Source: Gammaproteobacteria bacterium (GTDB lineage: Bacteria; Pseudomonadota; Gammaproteobacteria; Chromatiales; Chromatiaceae). Taken from it: a stretch of DNA of 38,792 bases. Below the pieces are notes generated by a model. It ran no database searches. It was given only the letters and a program-made list of their open reading frames with translations, and was not told the origin of the DNA. Of this stretch, positions 17,596-26,823 are shown piece after piece (the first letter of the stretch is position 1; each line of letters opens with the position of its first letter). The position numbers and the translations under genes are program-made. The DNA is taken from the NCBI GenBank assembly GCA_020445335.1, contig JAGRGU010000019.1, forward strand, positions 19,553 through 58,344, in the 5' to 3' direction.

Positions 17596-17829
17596 CGGGT
17601 CCGCTACAGGGCAATCCTGGGTGGATGCTTTTTACGACAGTCCATGGCGGGCGGGGCTGGAGAGAGCGCTCCCGTCGCCTTGCGCTGTCAGAAATCTTTA
17701 CATTCCAGGGAGTTTGCTGCGGGATCCAGTCAGCTTAACAAACTGAATACGCAGATAAACTTGAAAAGGGAATGGGAATTGCGTGCTCAGGTGTCGAGGG
17801 TTGCATGCGTTCAGCAAGGAGAATCGATC
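17596..17829. other. Upstream region of the PEP-CTERM gene
   Basis: With the terminator this makes a gap of about 300 bases without a gene. The frame of the next gene stays open back to 17644, but the upstream part has neither a signal peptide nor a ribosome site. No clear sigma-70 promoter was found. I also looked for the GG-N10-GC spacing of a sigma-54 promoter, as known for some PEP-CTERM genes, and found none. Confidence 0.5.
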
Positions 17830-18648
17830 ATGGGTACCCGGACCCTGTTCACTGCCAGCTTCTTCAAGCCTGTCGTTGTCGCACTCGTTCTGATGGGGGT
17901 GCAGCCGGTCGCACAGGCCACCGTAACCGCATTCGCCAGGACGACCATCGACTGGTCGAGTTTCAGCGTAAGCGCGCCCGCCGGCAGCAGCTGGAGCGAG
18001 CTCTCCACGCTCGCGGAGGCAGAGGCCAAATTCTGGTCGAGTCCCACGGCTCCTGTGGTCCGCGATCCCGCAGCCGGCGATCCTCAGCAGGACGCAAGGG
18101 GAGATTGGGGTGATACCAGCTTCATCGCGTCGCTGGCCGGTTCGTCGATAAGCGGCACGGCCGGTACATCGAGCGATAGCCTGCAGGCGACGGGCAGCGT
18201 CAGCATACCCTCAGATTCGGATACCGCCGCTGAGGGCGGTGGTCATTTCGTGCGCAAGGGCATTCTCAATCTGGTCAACGACGGTGCGGTATCCATCTCC
18301 TTCGACTACGAGCTCGAAATCTCCCTCAGCACCGCGCGCCGGTCCGATTACGCTCTTGCCTGGGCGAGCTTCGACGCGGCCCTGGTGTTGATCGGGGTGG
18401 ATGTCGTGAATTTCGAAAATGAGATGTTGATCGAAAATCTAAGTGGAGCGGGAGGATTCAGCGACTCCCGGAGCGGAACGATCTCATTCACCGGTGATTT
18501 CCTGGCAGGTCAGTCACTGGGGTTCGTTGTCGACGCCATCGCCTATGTGCGGGCGCAGGCGCCCGAGCCCGCGATGCTGGCGCTGATGGGCTTCGGCCTC
18601 CCCCTGATTGGCCTGGGGCGTTTTCGCGGAAGGGGGCAGGGACGCTGA
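17830..18648 (+). CDS. PEP-CTERM sorting domain protein
   Basis: This is an exported surface protein of unknown function (272 residues). The start ATG 17830 follows AAGGAG at 17816-17821 and gives a signal peptide: MGTRTLFTASFFKPVVV, a hydrophobic core, and cleavage probably after VAQA. The middle is rich in Ser, Gly, Ala and Asp, without cysteines, and looks beta-rich. The C-terminus is a PEP-CTERM tripartite tail: PEP, a hydrophobic stretch (MLALMGFGLPLIGLG), then basic residues (RFRGRGQGR). Exosortase (EpsH/XrtA) recognises such tails, and the proteins usually occur in exopolysaccharide-forming, sediment or water-dwelling bacteria. No exosortase is in the window. The protein's own role is not known. 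Confidence 0.85.
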   Translation: MGTRTLFTASFFKPVVVALVLMGVQPVAQATVTAFARTTIDWSSFSVSAPAGSSWSELSTLAEAEAKFWSSPTAPVVRDPAAGDPQQDARGDWGDTSFIASLAGSSISGTAGTSSDSLQATGSVSIPSDSDTAAEGGGHFVRKGILNLVNDGAVSISFDYELEISLSTARRSDYALAWASFDAALVLIGVDVVNFENEMLIENLSGAGGFSDSRSGTISFTGDFLAGQSLGFVVDAIAYVRAQAPEPAMLALMGFGLPLIGLGRFRGRGQGR

Positions 18649-18672
18649 CGCGGAGGCGCGCCGGAGCGCAAA

Positions 18673-18915
18673 ATGACGATCGCAGCGCTGACCGGTTTTT
18701 TCATGTGGTGCACGCTGCTCAACGGCAGCCTGTTGCTGTTCTGGTCGGCGATGGTGATGCTGTTTCCCGATCTGACATACCGACTGCAGCGGCGCTGGTT
18801 CCCTCTCTCCCGCGAGCAGTTCGATCTACTGATTTACCTCTTTCTCGGTCTGTTCAAAATCCTTTTCATCGTCTTCAGTCTGGTCCCGTACCTGGCGCTG
18901 ATGATAATCGCCTAG
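18673..18915 (+). CDS. Small two-helix membrane protein, DUF6868-like
   Basis: The 80-residue protein has two hydrophobic segments, about residues 5-30 and 52-79, joined by a polar loop (YRLQRRWFPLSREQFD). The pattern WCTLLNGSLLLFW and the FPLSREQFD block match my recollection of DUF6868 proteins, whose function is unknown. GGAG at 18663-18666 supports the ATG at 18673. It starts 24 bases after the PEP-CTERM gene in the same direction, so they may share a transcript; whether they work together is unknown. Confidence 0.65.
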   Translation: MTIAALTGFFMWCTLLNGSLLLFWSAMVMLFPDLTYRLQRRWFPLSREQFDLLIYLFLGLFKILFIVFSLVPYLALMIIA

Positions 18916-19029
18916 CAGGCCGTACAGTTCTTCCCCCGCGGCGTGATACCGCGTCGAAAATGATCTCGAAATGTTTAGCGCCGATTCCGCCCTTGCCCGC
19001 GCACTCCCGTGGGTATGTCGCCACCGCCG

Positions 19030-20199
19030 TCAGGCGAAGCTGCGCAGGTGGGCGAGGTCGACATGCCGCTCGGCATAGGTGCGGCCGAGGGTTCCGATCA
19101 GGTCGATATGCGCGATCGAATCCATCAACTGCACCTGCTGCGGTTCGATCTCCGTGAGGCCCAACTCGTCCAGCCCGGCGCGGGTGACGTCGGGATTGTA
19201 GCGGACGTAGGTAAAGGCTTTCTGCCCGCTCCAGTTGGGTGTACCGTCGCCGCTCAGCATGTCGCCCACCTCCTCGTCTATCGGCGCACCGAAGGTGCAG
19301 TGTCCGAGCATGCGGCAGGCGGTGTCCCAGCCGGCCGAGGCGGCGTTCATCAATGCCCCGGGGATGCTCTTGGCATGGTGGATCAGCCCCATCTCGTCGA
19401 CATCCAGATCCGGTCGCGCGGCCGGCGCGTTGCCGGTGCCGACCGACACGATCAGCAACTCGTCGACGCCGCACTTCCAGTTGATCCGGTAGGGCGCGGC
19501 GGTGGCCATCTGGAAGGCGAGGAAGGCGGGATTGTTATAGGTGGTCACGCCGCCGTCGACGAAGATGAAGTCATACTCCTGTGCTGTGCCTTCGGCGAAT
19601 GTCACCACCTCCGGCGGGAAGAATGTGGGCGCGGCTGTGCTGGCGCGGACCAGCTGCCAGAGCGGAAGGCGCAGGTTGCAGTCGGGCAGCGTGCTCTGAT
19701 TGAAGAGCGCATTGGGGTTGTTGCTGACCGGCCAGGGGGAGTCGGTGGTGTGGTTGCGCAGAACCATCATCAACAGGTTCCTGATATTGCGGTCTCCCAG
19801 CAGTGCCGGCGGATCGCTTTCTCGGTACCCCAGTGCCTCGTTCAGCGCGGCGCGCAACTTTGCGGCGAGCGGCTCGTCGTTGTAACTGTACTTGAGGCGT
19901 TTGAGTAGGAAGGCGCGATCGAACATCTGCGCGCCGCTGTCGAGGTAGAAACGCCTGATCTGCTCCATCGACATGCCGGTGGCGATACAGCTGGCGATGA
20001 TCGCGCCGGTGCTGGTGCCGCAGACGAAGTCGAAGAAGTCGGAGAGCACCAGTGATGGATTGGCCTGGCGTACGCGCAGCCGCTGTTCCAGGTCCGCCAG
20101 AATCTCCACGCTCATCAGTCCCAGAATACCGCCGCCGTCGCAGGCGAGAATTTTCTTCGGGCCTGTGGCCGAGATGCACTGCTGCAAACGCTCGCTCAT
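19030..20199 (-). CDS. Patatin-like phospholipase family protein
   Basis: This is a likely serine acyl hydrolase acting on membrane or storage lipids. The patatin Ser-Asp dyad is complete: the oxyanion loop DGGGILG (residues 21-27), the nucleophile elbow GTSTG with Ser63, and the catalytic Asp215 in VDGGVTTYNNPA. The 389-residue protein lacks a clear signal peptide or membrane helix. Secreted patatin toxins such as ExoU are larger and differ in context, so a housekeeping or stress role is more likely. It is monocistronic as far as the sequence shows, with 114- and 108-base gaps either side. Confidence 0.88.
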   Translation of the reverse strand: MSERLQQCISATGPKKILACDGGGILGLMSVEILADLEQRLRVRQANPSLVLSDFFDFVCGTSTGAIIASCIATGMSMEQIRRFYLDSGAQMFDRAFLLKRLKYSYNDEPLAAKLRAALNEALGYRESDPPALLGDRNIRNLLMMVLRNHTTDSPWPVSNNPNALFNQSTLPDCNLRLPLWQLVRASTAAPTFFPPEVVTFAEGTAQEYDFIFVDGGVTTYNNPAFLAFQMATAAPYRINWKCGVDELLIVSVGTGNAPAARPDLDVDEMGLIHHAKSIPGALMNAASAGWDTACRMLGHCTFGAPIDEEVGDMLSGDGTPNWSGQKAFTYVRYNPDVTRAGLDELGLTEIEPQQVQLMDSIAHIDLIGTLGRTYAERHVDLAHLRSFA

Positions 20200-20307
20200 G
20201 TTCTTTGTCTCCCAGCTCTGTCCGGCCGAATGATAGAGCGAAACAGATGGATAAGGAATGCCGTGGCAGCGGATCCTCTCCGGATCGAGGTCATCCCGAC
20301 CGACCGC

Positions 20308-21528
20308 TCAGAGAATGCCCTGATCACGCAGTCGTCGTTGCGTTCCGGCATCGAGCCCCAGCAGTTCCGTCAACACCTCGGCGGTGTGTTGGCCCAGCAG
20401 CGGCGGCGCCGCACCGGGTTCGACGGTACTCTCCGAGAGGCGGATGGGCGAGCCGACCAGCGCCACTCTGCCCGCCGTCGGATGTTCGCGTTCGATCCTC
20501 ATGCCACGCGCCTGCACCTGGGGGTTGTCGAACACCTGGGCGATGTCGTTGACCGGGCCGCAGGGCACTGCGACTGCCTCCAGCGAGGAGATCCAATGGT
20601 CGCTGTCATGCCGCGCGAACAGCGGCGCCAGCAGATCCACCAACGCCGCGCGATTGCGCACGCGCGCGGCGTTGCAGGCGAATCTGCGATCCTGCGCCAG
20701 CTCAGGGTGCTGCAGCAGATGGCAAAGCCGCGCGAACTGGTCGTCGTTGCCCACAGCCAGTATGAAATGGCCGTCTGCGGCGGCGAATGGCTGGTAGGGG
20801 ACGATGCTGGGGTGGGCGTTGCCCATGCGATGGGGCGCCTCTCCACCGACCAGGTAGCTGGAGGCCTGATTGGCCAGCGTCGCCACCTGTACGTCGAGCA
20901 GCGACAGGTCGATCTGCTGCCCCCGGCCGCTGCGTTCCCGATAAGCGAGCGCGGCGAGGCAGGCGTTGCCGGCGTAGAGTCCGGTCATCACGTCGGCCAG
21001 AGCCACCCCCACCTTTTGCGGTCCGCCGCCGGGGCGGTCGTCCGCTTCACCGGTGACACTCATCAGCCCACCCATCGCCTGGATCAGGAAGTCGTAGCCG
21101 GCGCGGTTGCGGTAGGGTCCGGTTTGGCCGAAGCCGGTCACGGAGCAGTAGATCAGTCGTGGGTTGATCCGGCTGAGGTTGGCGTAGTCGAGGCCATACT
21201 TCGCCAACCCGCCAACTTTGAAGTTCTCCAGCAGTATGTCGCACTGCTTCGCCAGGTCGCGGACCAGCGCCTGTCCCTGCGGTCGGGTGATGTCGATGGT
21301 CACCGAACGCTTGCCGCGGTTGGCGCAGAGGTAGTAGGCCGACTCGGCGCTCTCTTCGCCCTGGGCGTCGCGTAGCCAGGGCGGCCCCCAGTGGCGGGTG
21401 TCGTCGCCTCGGTCGGGACGTTCGATCTTGATCACGTCGGCGCCGAGGTCGGCCAGGATCTGGCTGGCCCAGGGTCCGGCGAGAACACGGGATAGATCGA
21501 GGACCCGGATATGCGACAGCGCGCCCAT
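20308..21528 (-). CDS. CaiB/BaiF family (class III) CoA-transferase
   Basis: Family III CoA-transferases move CoA between carboxylic acids through an aspartyl-CoA thioester. The 406-residue protein starts MGALSHIRVLDLSRVLAGPW, the usual N-terminal block, and has the catalytic Asp179 in VALADVMTGLYAG. ENFKVGGLAKYGLDYANLS is another family hallmark, and a C-terminal domain contains PCGPVNDIAQVFDNPQV. It lies 11 bases downstream of a truncated glutaryl-CoA dehydrogenase gene. That pairing is typical of transferases acting on glutarate and related diacids, such as the SUGCT type. The substrate is inferred from context. Confidence 0.9.
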   Translation of the reverse strand: MGALSHIRVLDLSRVLAGPWASQILADLGADVIKIERPDRGDDTRHWGPPWLRDAQGEESAESAYYLCANRGKRSVTIDITRPQGQALVRDLAKQCDILLENFKVGGLAKYGLDYANLSRINPRLIYCSVTGFGQTGPYRNRAGYDFLIQAMGGLMSVTGEADDRPGGGPQKVGVALADVMTGLYAGNACLAALAYRERSGRGQQIDLSLLDVQVATLANQASSYLVGGEAPHRMGNAHPSIVPYQPFAAADGHFILAVGNDDQFARLCHLLQHPELAQDRRFACNAARVRNRAALVDLLAPLFARHDSDHWISSLEAVAVPCGPVNDIAQVFDNPQVQARGMRIEREHPTAGRVALVGSPIRLSESTVEPGAAPPLLGQHTAEVLTELLGLDAGTQRRLRDQGIL

Positions 21529-21539
21529 GTGCTATCCGT

Positions 21540-21845
21540 TCAACCTATGAAGGCCTGGATGCCGGTCTGGATGCGGCCGAGAATCAACGCGTGGATATCG
21601 TGCATTCCCTCATGGGTATTGACCGCCTCCAGATTAATCGCGTGTCGTATCGCATGGAACTCGTCGCTGATGCCGTTGGCGCCGTGCATGTCGCTCGCGC
21701 TGCGGGCGATCTGCAGCGCTTTACCGCAGTTGTTGCGTTTCAACAGTGAGATAGCTTCCGGCGCCGCTCTGCCGTCGTCGAACAGGCGACCGAGCCGCAG
21801 AGAGGCTTGCCAGCTGAAGGGCGCGGGTGCGGTGGATCTGCTCAT
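21540..21845 (-). pseudogene. gcdH: Truncated glutaryl-CoA dehydrogenase remnant (C-terminal quarter)
   Basis: The 101-residue open frame matches only the last helical part of glutaryl-CoA dehydrogenase, normally about 390 residues. Recognisable blocks are [46 protein letters not shown] and [16 protein letters not shown]. The catalytic base Glu79 in NTHEG is kept, but the whole N-terminal and beta-barrel part that binds FAD and CoA is missing. The homology starts at about residue 11; the first ten residues and the 160 bases upstream show no further match. A very short in-frame protein of this kind cannot be an active dehydrogenase. It may be a decayed gene, or the surviving end after deletion. 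It is immediately followed by the intact CoA-transferase. Confidence 0.8.
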
Positions 21846-22005
21846 CTCTCTGGTCTGCCGGTAAGCTTTGACTCACGCAAGTATACGCGCCGTCCGCACC
21901 CGCAGGCGACCGGCGGGGTATTGTCGATTATCATCTTGCGGGCGCAGTGGGTAAGATACCGGGCGCAGAGCCGGCCCGGGTGGCCGGCCACCGAGGAGGA
22001 TGGCG

Positions 22006-22524
22006 ATGAGCATCAAGTGGGATACCCGGTTTCTGGGGCTGGCTGCGCATATCTCCGGCTGGAGCAAGGACCCCTCGTCGCAAGTGGGTGCGGTGATCAC
22101 CGACGGCAACAGAATCGTATCGTTGGGCTACAACGGTTTTGCCGCCGGGGTCGAGGACCGTGCCGAACGGCTCGCCGACCGTGACTGTAAGCTGAATCTG
22201 ACCATTCACGCGGAGGAGAATGCGATGATTTTCGCCAAGCGTGATCTCACTGGCTGCACTGTCTACGTCACCCATCCGCCGTGCCCGCGCTGTGCCTCCA
22301 AGCTGATACAGGAGGAGGTGAGCAGGATCGTCCATATAGCGCCGAGCGAGGATTTCCTCTCGCGCTGGGCCGCGGACCTCAAACTCTCGACACAGATGTA
22401 TCAGGAGGCGGGAATCGAGGTGACCGCATACGCCAGCGACGCAATCGATATCGACAACGCGCAGATCACCATCGCGCCGGGGGGGTTCTTCCGCACTGTT
22501 TTGAGCCGATTTCTGGGTCGCTGA
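22006..22524 (+). CDS. dCMP deaminase family protein
   Basis: This zinc-dependent cytidine/deoxycytidylate deaminase-like enzyme would convert dCMP to dUMP for thymidylate supply. The zinc set is complete: His68 with Glu70 in IHAEENAM (HAE) and Cys93/Cys96 in PPCPRCASKL. The 172-residue protein starts MSIKWDTRFL; ATG 22006 has AGGAGG six bases upstream, while an ATG at 22000 directly abuts it. A long C-terminal segment (NAQITIAPGGFFRTVLSRFLGR) is beyond the core deaminase fold. It is isolated on the plus strand, with the purine cluster convergent on its 3' side. Confidence 0.88.
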   Translation: MSIKWDTRFLGLAAHISGWSKDPSSQVGAVITDGNRIVSLGYNGFAAGVEDRAERLADRDCKLNLTIHAEENAMIFAKRDLTGCTVYVTHPPCPRCASKLIQEEVSRIVHIAPSEDFLSRWAADLKLSTQMYQEAGIEVTAYASDAIDIDNAQITIAPGGFFRTVLSRFLGR

Positions 22525-22542
22525 GCATCCGGCGGCCGTGGC

Positions 22543-23289
22543 TCACCCCTCGCCGTCGAGCCACTCCACCGAGCGTAGCTGCATCCAGTAGAGACCGTCC
22601 CGCTCGCGCTTTTTCACCATCACCGGCAGATAGTGCAGCGAGGGGGCCAGCCAGAGGCTGACGCTTGACGGGCGGTCGTCCTTGCTGCGCTCCAGTTTCA
22701 GCGTCTGGTATCTGCCCGCCTCCACGTCGACCATCTCTTCTCCGAGCAGCTGGAAGTGGTAGGTTTTGGTGCGGCCGCCGTCGGCAACCGGCAACTCGAC
22801 GCTCTGTCGCCCCTCGGCGACGGCCAGCATCAGTGCCAGGCGCTGGCTGAACTTGTCCTGGGTACCGTGGGGCACGCCCATGCTCCAGCGCGAACCGCTG
22901 CTGCTGTTGGTGACTCGGCCCTGCTGCCAGTCGAATGTCAACTCCACCAGGCGCAGTCTGTCGTCGCCCTGGTGATGATAGCGATAGCGCTCCGGAACGA
23001 TGCGGTTCGACTGCACCCTGCCGCTGCTGACTTCGCTGATCTCGTCTCTGCGGAGTACCGCGGTCAGACCGACCGGCATGGTCAGCGCGCTGTAGCGATA
23101 GCCGCCGGTCGAATCGAGACGGAGCTCGACCTTGACCCGTCCCAGTTCGAGATAGTCGCTGCTGAGGCTGTACTCGGCGCTGAAGGATCTCAGTTGCTGA
23201 GGGGCGGGCGCCTCTCCGGCTTCGGCAGTGGCGAAAAGCAGCAGCCAGGATAGCAGCAGAGTGCCGCCCGCTTGTCCGCATCCGTTCAC
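22543..23289 (-). CDS. DUF3108 domain periplasmic protein
   Basis: The 248-residue exported protein has a signal peptide (hydrophobic core LLLSWLLLFATAEAG, residues 11-25) and then a beta-rich domain typical of DUF3108. The domain opens with SFSAEYSLSS and ends in KLERSKDD, SVSLWLAPSLHYLPVMV and YWMQLRSVEWLDGEG. It begins with GTG in a GTGA overlap with the purN stop. The family is commonly found after purMN, but its function is not established. Coupling to purN suggests shared expression rather than a role in purine synthesis. Confidence 0.88.
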   Translation of the reverse strand: MNGCGQAGGTLLLSWLLLFATAEAGEAPAPQQLRSFSAEYSLSSDYLELGRVKVELRLDSTGGYRYSALTMPVGLTAVLRRDEISEVSSGRVQSNRIVPERYRYHHQGDDRLRLVELTFDWQQGRVTNSSSGSRWSMGVPHGTQDKFSQRLALMLAVAEGRQSVELPVADGGRTKTYHFQLLGEEMVDVEAGRYQTLKLERSKDDRPSSVSLWLAPSLHYLPVMVKKRERDGLYWMQLRSVEWLDGEG

Positions 23290-23950
23290 CGCTGCGCCGA
23301 CTCCAGCTGGTCGAACATCAGCGGCCGGCTCAGCATTTTGTCGTCGAGAAAGGCTGCCCCCTGTTTCATGCAGAGGCGCCCAGCAGCCATCCAGGCGATC
23401 ACCTGCGGATAGATCAGGTGCTCCTGGGTCAGTACACGAGCCGCCAACCGCTCGGCATCGTCCCCCGGCAGCAGGGGGACGCGCGCTTGCAGAATCAGCG
23501 GCCCGCCATCGAGCTCCTCGGTGACGAAGTGGACGCTGGCGCCGTGCTCAAGCTCGCCGGCATCGATGGCACGCTGATGGGTATGCAGGCCGCGAAATTT
23601 CGGCAGCAGCGACGGGTGGATGTTGAGCAACCGACCGGCGAAGCGTTGAATAAAGGCGGGTGTGAGGATGCGCATGAATCCCGCCAGCACCACCAGATCC
23701 GGGCGGTAGCCGTCGATCAGATCAGCCAGCGCCAGGTCGTAGCTCTCACGTTCGGCGAACGCCTTGTGGTCGAGCACGCGGCTCTCGATGCCGGCCTGCT
23801 GGGCCCGCTCCAGTCCGCGTACCCCCGGACGGTTGCTGATCACGGCGGCAATTTCGATCGGCAGTGCTACGCCGGTCTGGTCGATGATCGCCTGCAGGTT
23901 GCTGCCGCTGCCCGATATCAGAACCACCAGCCGGTAGTTGCCGCCCGCCT

Positions 23951-23954
<4 letters not shown>
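23286..23954 (-). CDS. purN: Phosphoribosylglycinamide formyltransferase
   Basis: PurN adds a formyl group from 10-formyl-tetrahydrofolate to GAR in purine synthesis. The 222-residue protein shows the phosphate loop [10 protein letters not shown] (residues 15-24), the catalytic Asn111 and His113 in NIHPSLLP, and Asp149 in EELDGGP. All sit five residues later than in E. coli PurN. The start ATG 23954 overlaps the purM stop as ATGA; a longer upstream frame exists but would run into purM. It is downstream of purM and upstream of the DUF3108 gene, the usual order. Confidence 0.97.
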
Positions 23955-25003
<1,049 letters not shown>

Positions 25004-25134
25004 GTCGACTCCGGTACTGATCGGGATTTGGCTTGCATCTTACCAAATCTTGCGCTCTGTTCCTTAGACATAAGCTCGCCAGCCGGAGTAAAATTGCAGC
25101 CTCGTCGCCGCCTCAAGAGTAGCCATTGACGCTT

Positions 25135-26247
25135 ATGCTGAAGATCCTTATTGCGCGCAGCCGTGGCGCTGCCAACCCGCGCTTTCTGGCACTGCTCTGC
25201 ACTCTGCTGTCGGCCGCGACGCAAGTGGGTGCGGTCGAGGTGGAAGACCTCTATCGGGTCAGCGTGACGGTTGCCGGTGAGGATGCGGCGCAGCGCAAGA
25301 GCGCGCTGCAGGAGGCTTTTCGCGGGGTTTTGGTCAAGGTGACCGGAAGCCGGCAGGTGATCGCGCGCCAGTCGCTGCAGGCGGATATCGCCGACCCTTC
25401 CCGGTTCGTGCAGCAGTACCGCTACCGTGCGCTGCCGACGCAGGGCGACGTACCCGCTGCCAACCGCCTGCTCGAGGTGGCGTTCGATGCCGACGAGCTG
25501 GAGCGTCTGCTGCAACAGCGCGGCTTGCCGCAGTGGGGCGTCAATCGCCCCGGAATTCTGGTCTGGCTGGGATTGGACGAGCAGGGTCAGAAGCGTCGGC
25601 TGGCCCTTCCGGAGATCGACCTGGCCCTGTATCGCGCGCTGCAGGAAGGCGCCGCGACGCGGGGACTGCCGCTGCTGCTGCCGCTGATGGATCTGGAGGA
25701 TCAGAGCCAGCTGCAGGTGGCCGACCTGTGGGGCGATTTCGAGAACAATATCCGTGCCGCCTCGCGGCGCTACGGCCCCGACCTGATCCTGGTCGGGCGT
25801 ATCAGCGCGCTCGACCGGGAGCTTTGGCGGGGCGAATGGCGGCTCTACCAAGCAGACCGCGCTTCGGCCTGGAACAACCAGGCGGAGTCGTCCAGCGCAC
25901 TTGCCGCGGATGCGCTGCAGCGCGCCGGCGACGAGCTGGCGGCGCTCTATGCACCGCTGCGTCAGGAGCGCGATCTCTCCACCGTTCGTCTGCAGGTGAC
26001 CGGTATCCACTCTCTGGAGGATTACGCCAGCGTGCTCGAGATCCTCAGCACCCAGCAGTCGCTGGAACGCGTGGTGGTGGTCTCGGCCAATGCCGATACG
26101 ATTGTCTACGATCTGCATGGACTGGGCGGCGCCTCGGCGCTGGAGTCGGGGCTGCGCATCGGCGGCCGGCTCGAACCCGACCTGCAGTCGGGCCGGGGCA
26201 GCGATCCCCTCACCACGCTGGTGGATCTCTACTACCACCTGCGTTGA
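25135..26247 (+). CDS. DUF2066 domain protein, likely periplasmic
   Basis: The 370-residue protein of unknown function carries a hydrophobic N-terminal segment (FLALLCTLLSAATQVGAV, residues 20-37) that looks like a signal peptide, followed by LYRVSVTVAGEDAAQRKSA, the DUF2066 opening. ATG 25135 is preferred; a TTG at 25126 is an alternative and no strong ribosome site was seen. The family is conserved next to a CDP-alcohol phosphatidyltransferase and hda in Gammaproteobacteria, and here lies 9 bases before that gene. Its role is unknown; an envelope-related function would be a guess from this location. Confidence 0.85.
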   Translation: MLKILIARSRGAANPRFLALLCTLLSAATQVGAVEVEDLYRVSVTVAGEDAAQRKSALQEAFRGVLVKVTGSRQVIARQSLQADIADPSRFVQQYRYRALPTQGDVPAANRLLEVAFDADELERLLQQRGLPQWGVNRPGILVWLGLDEQGQKRRLALPEIDLALYRALQEGAATRGLPLLLPLMDLEDQSQLQVADLWGDFENNIRAASRRYGPDLILVGRISALDRELWRGEWRLYQADRASAWNNQAESSSALAADALQRAGDELAALYAPLRQERDLSTVRLQVTGIHSLEDYASVLEILSTQQSLERVVVVSANADTIVYDLHGLGGASALESGLRIGGRLEPDLQSGRGSDPLTTLVDLYYHLR

Positions 26248-26256
26248 TCGTCGCCG

Positions 26257-26817
26257 ATGAGTCTGCAACGCGATGACATCCCCAACCTGATCAGCGTCCT
26301 GCGTATTCTGCTGACGGTGCCGGTGGTGTGGATGCTGCTGATCCACCGCTTCGATCTGGCGCTGCTGCTGTTCGCGATCGCCGGCATCTCCGATGGACTG
26401 GACGGCTTCCTGGCCAAGCATTTCGGCTGGCAGAGCCGCCTGGGAGGGCTGCTCGATCCGCTCGCCGACAAGGTGCTGCTGATCTCCAGCTATGTCAGTC
26501 TGGCGCTGCTGGGCCTGATACCGCTCGCGCTGATGGTACTTGTGATCGTGCGCGATCTGATCATCGTCACCGGCGCGCTGATCTATAACTTTCGTATCGA
26601 AGAGCTGGATGCCGAGCCGAGCATCATCAGCAAGGTCAACACCTTCGCGCAGATCGTGCTGGTGCTGGCGGTGGTACTCGATCGGGGGCTGTGGGCGCTA
26701 CCGGAGAGGTTGCTGACGCTGCTGGTCTGGTCGGTGTTCGCGACCACCATCGCCAGCGGCGTCAACTACGTCTGGGTCTGGAGCCGGCGTGCCCGCGCCC
26801 GCAGCAACGGCGGCTGA
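26257..26817 (+). CDS. CDP-alcohol phosphatidyltransferase family protein
   Basis: This is an integral membrane enzyme that transfers a phosphatidyl group from CDP-diacylglycerol to an alcohol. The catalytic signature is DGLDGFLAK through LDPLADK (residues 46-71), with the metal-binding Asp in the D-x2-DG-x2-A[RK]-x8-G-x3-D-x3-D spacing. A Lys replaces the usual Arg after the Ala. The 186-residue protein begins NLISVLRILLTVPVVWML, which resembles PgsA, so phosphatidylglycerophosphate synthase is one option. The hda-linked subfamily is distinct, and I do not assign a product. It lies 9 bases after the DUF2066 gene. Confidence 0.88.
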   Translation: MSLQRDDIPNLISVLRILLTVPVVWMLLIHRFDLALLLFAIAGISDGLDGFLAKHFGWQSRLGGLLDPLADKVLLISSYVSLALLGLIPLALMVLVIVRDLIIVTGALIYNFRIEELDAEPSIISKVNTFAQIVLVLAVVLDRGLWALPERLLTLLVWSVFATTIASGVNYVWVWSRRARARSNGG

Positions 26818-26823
26818 AGCCGC

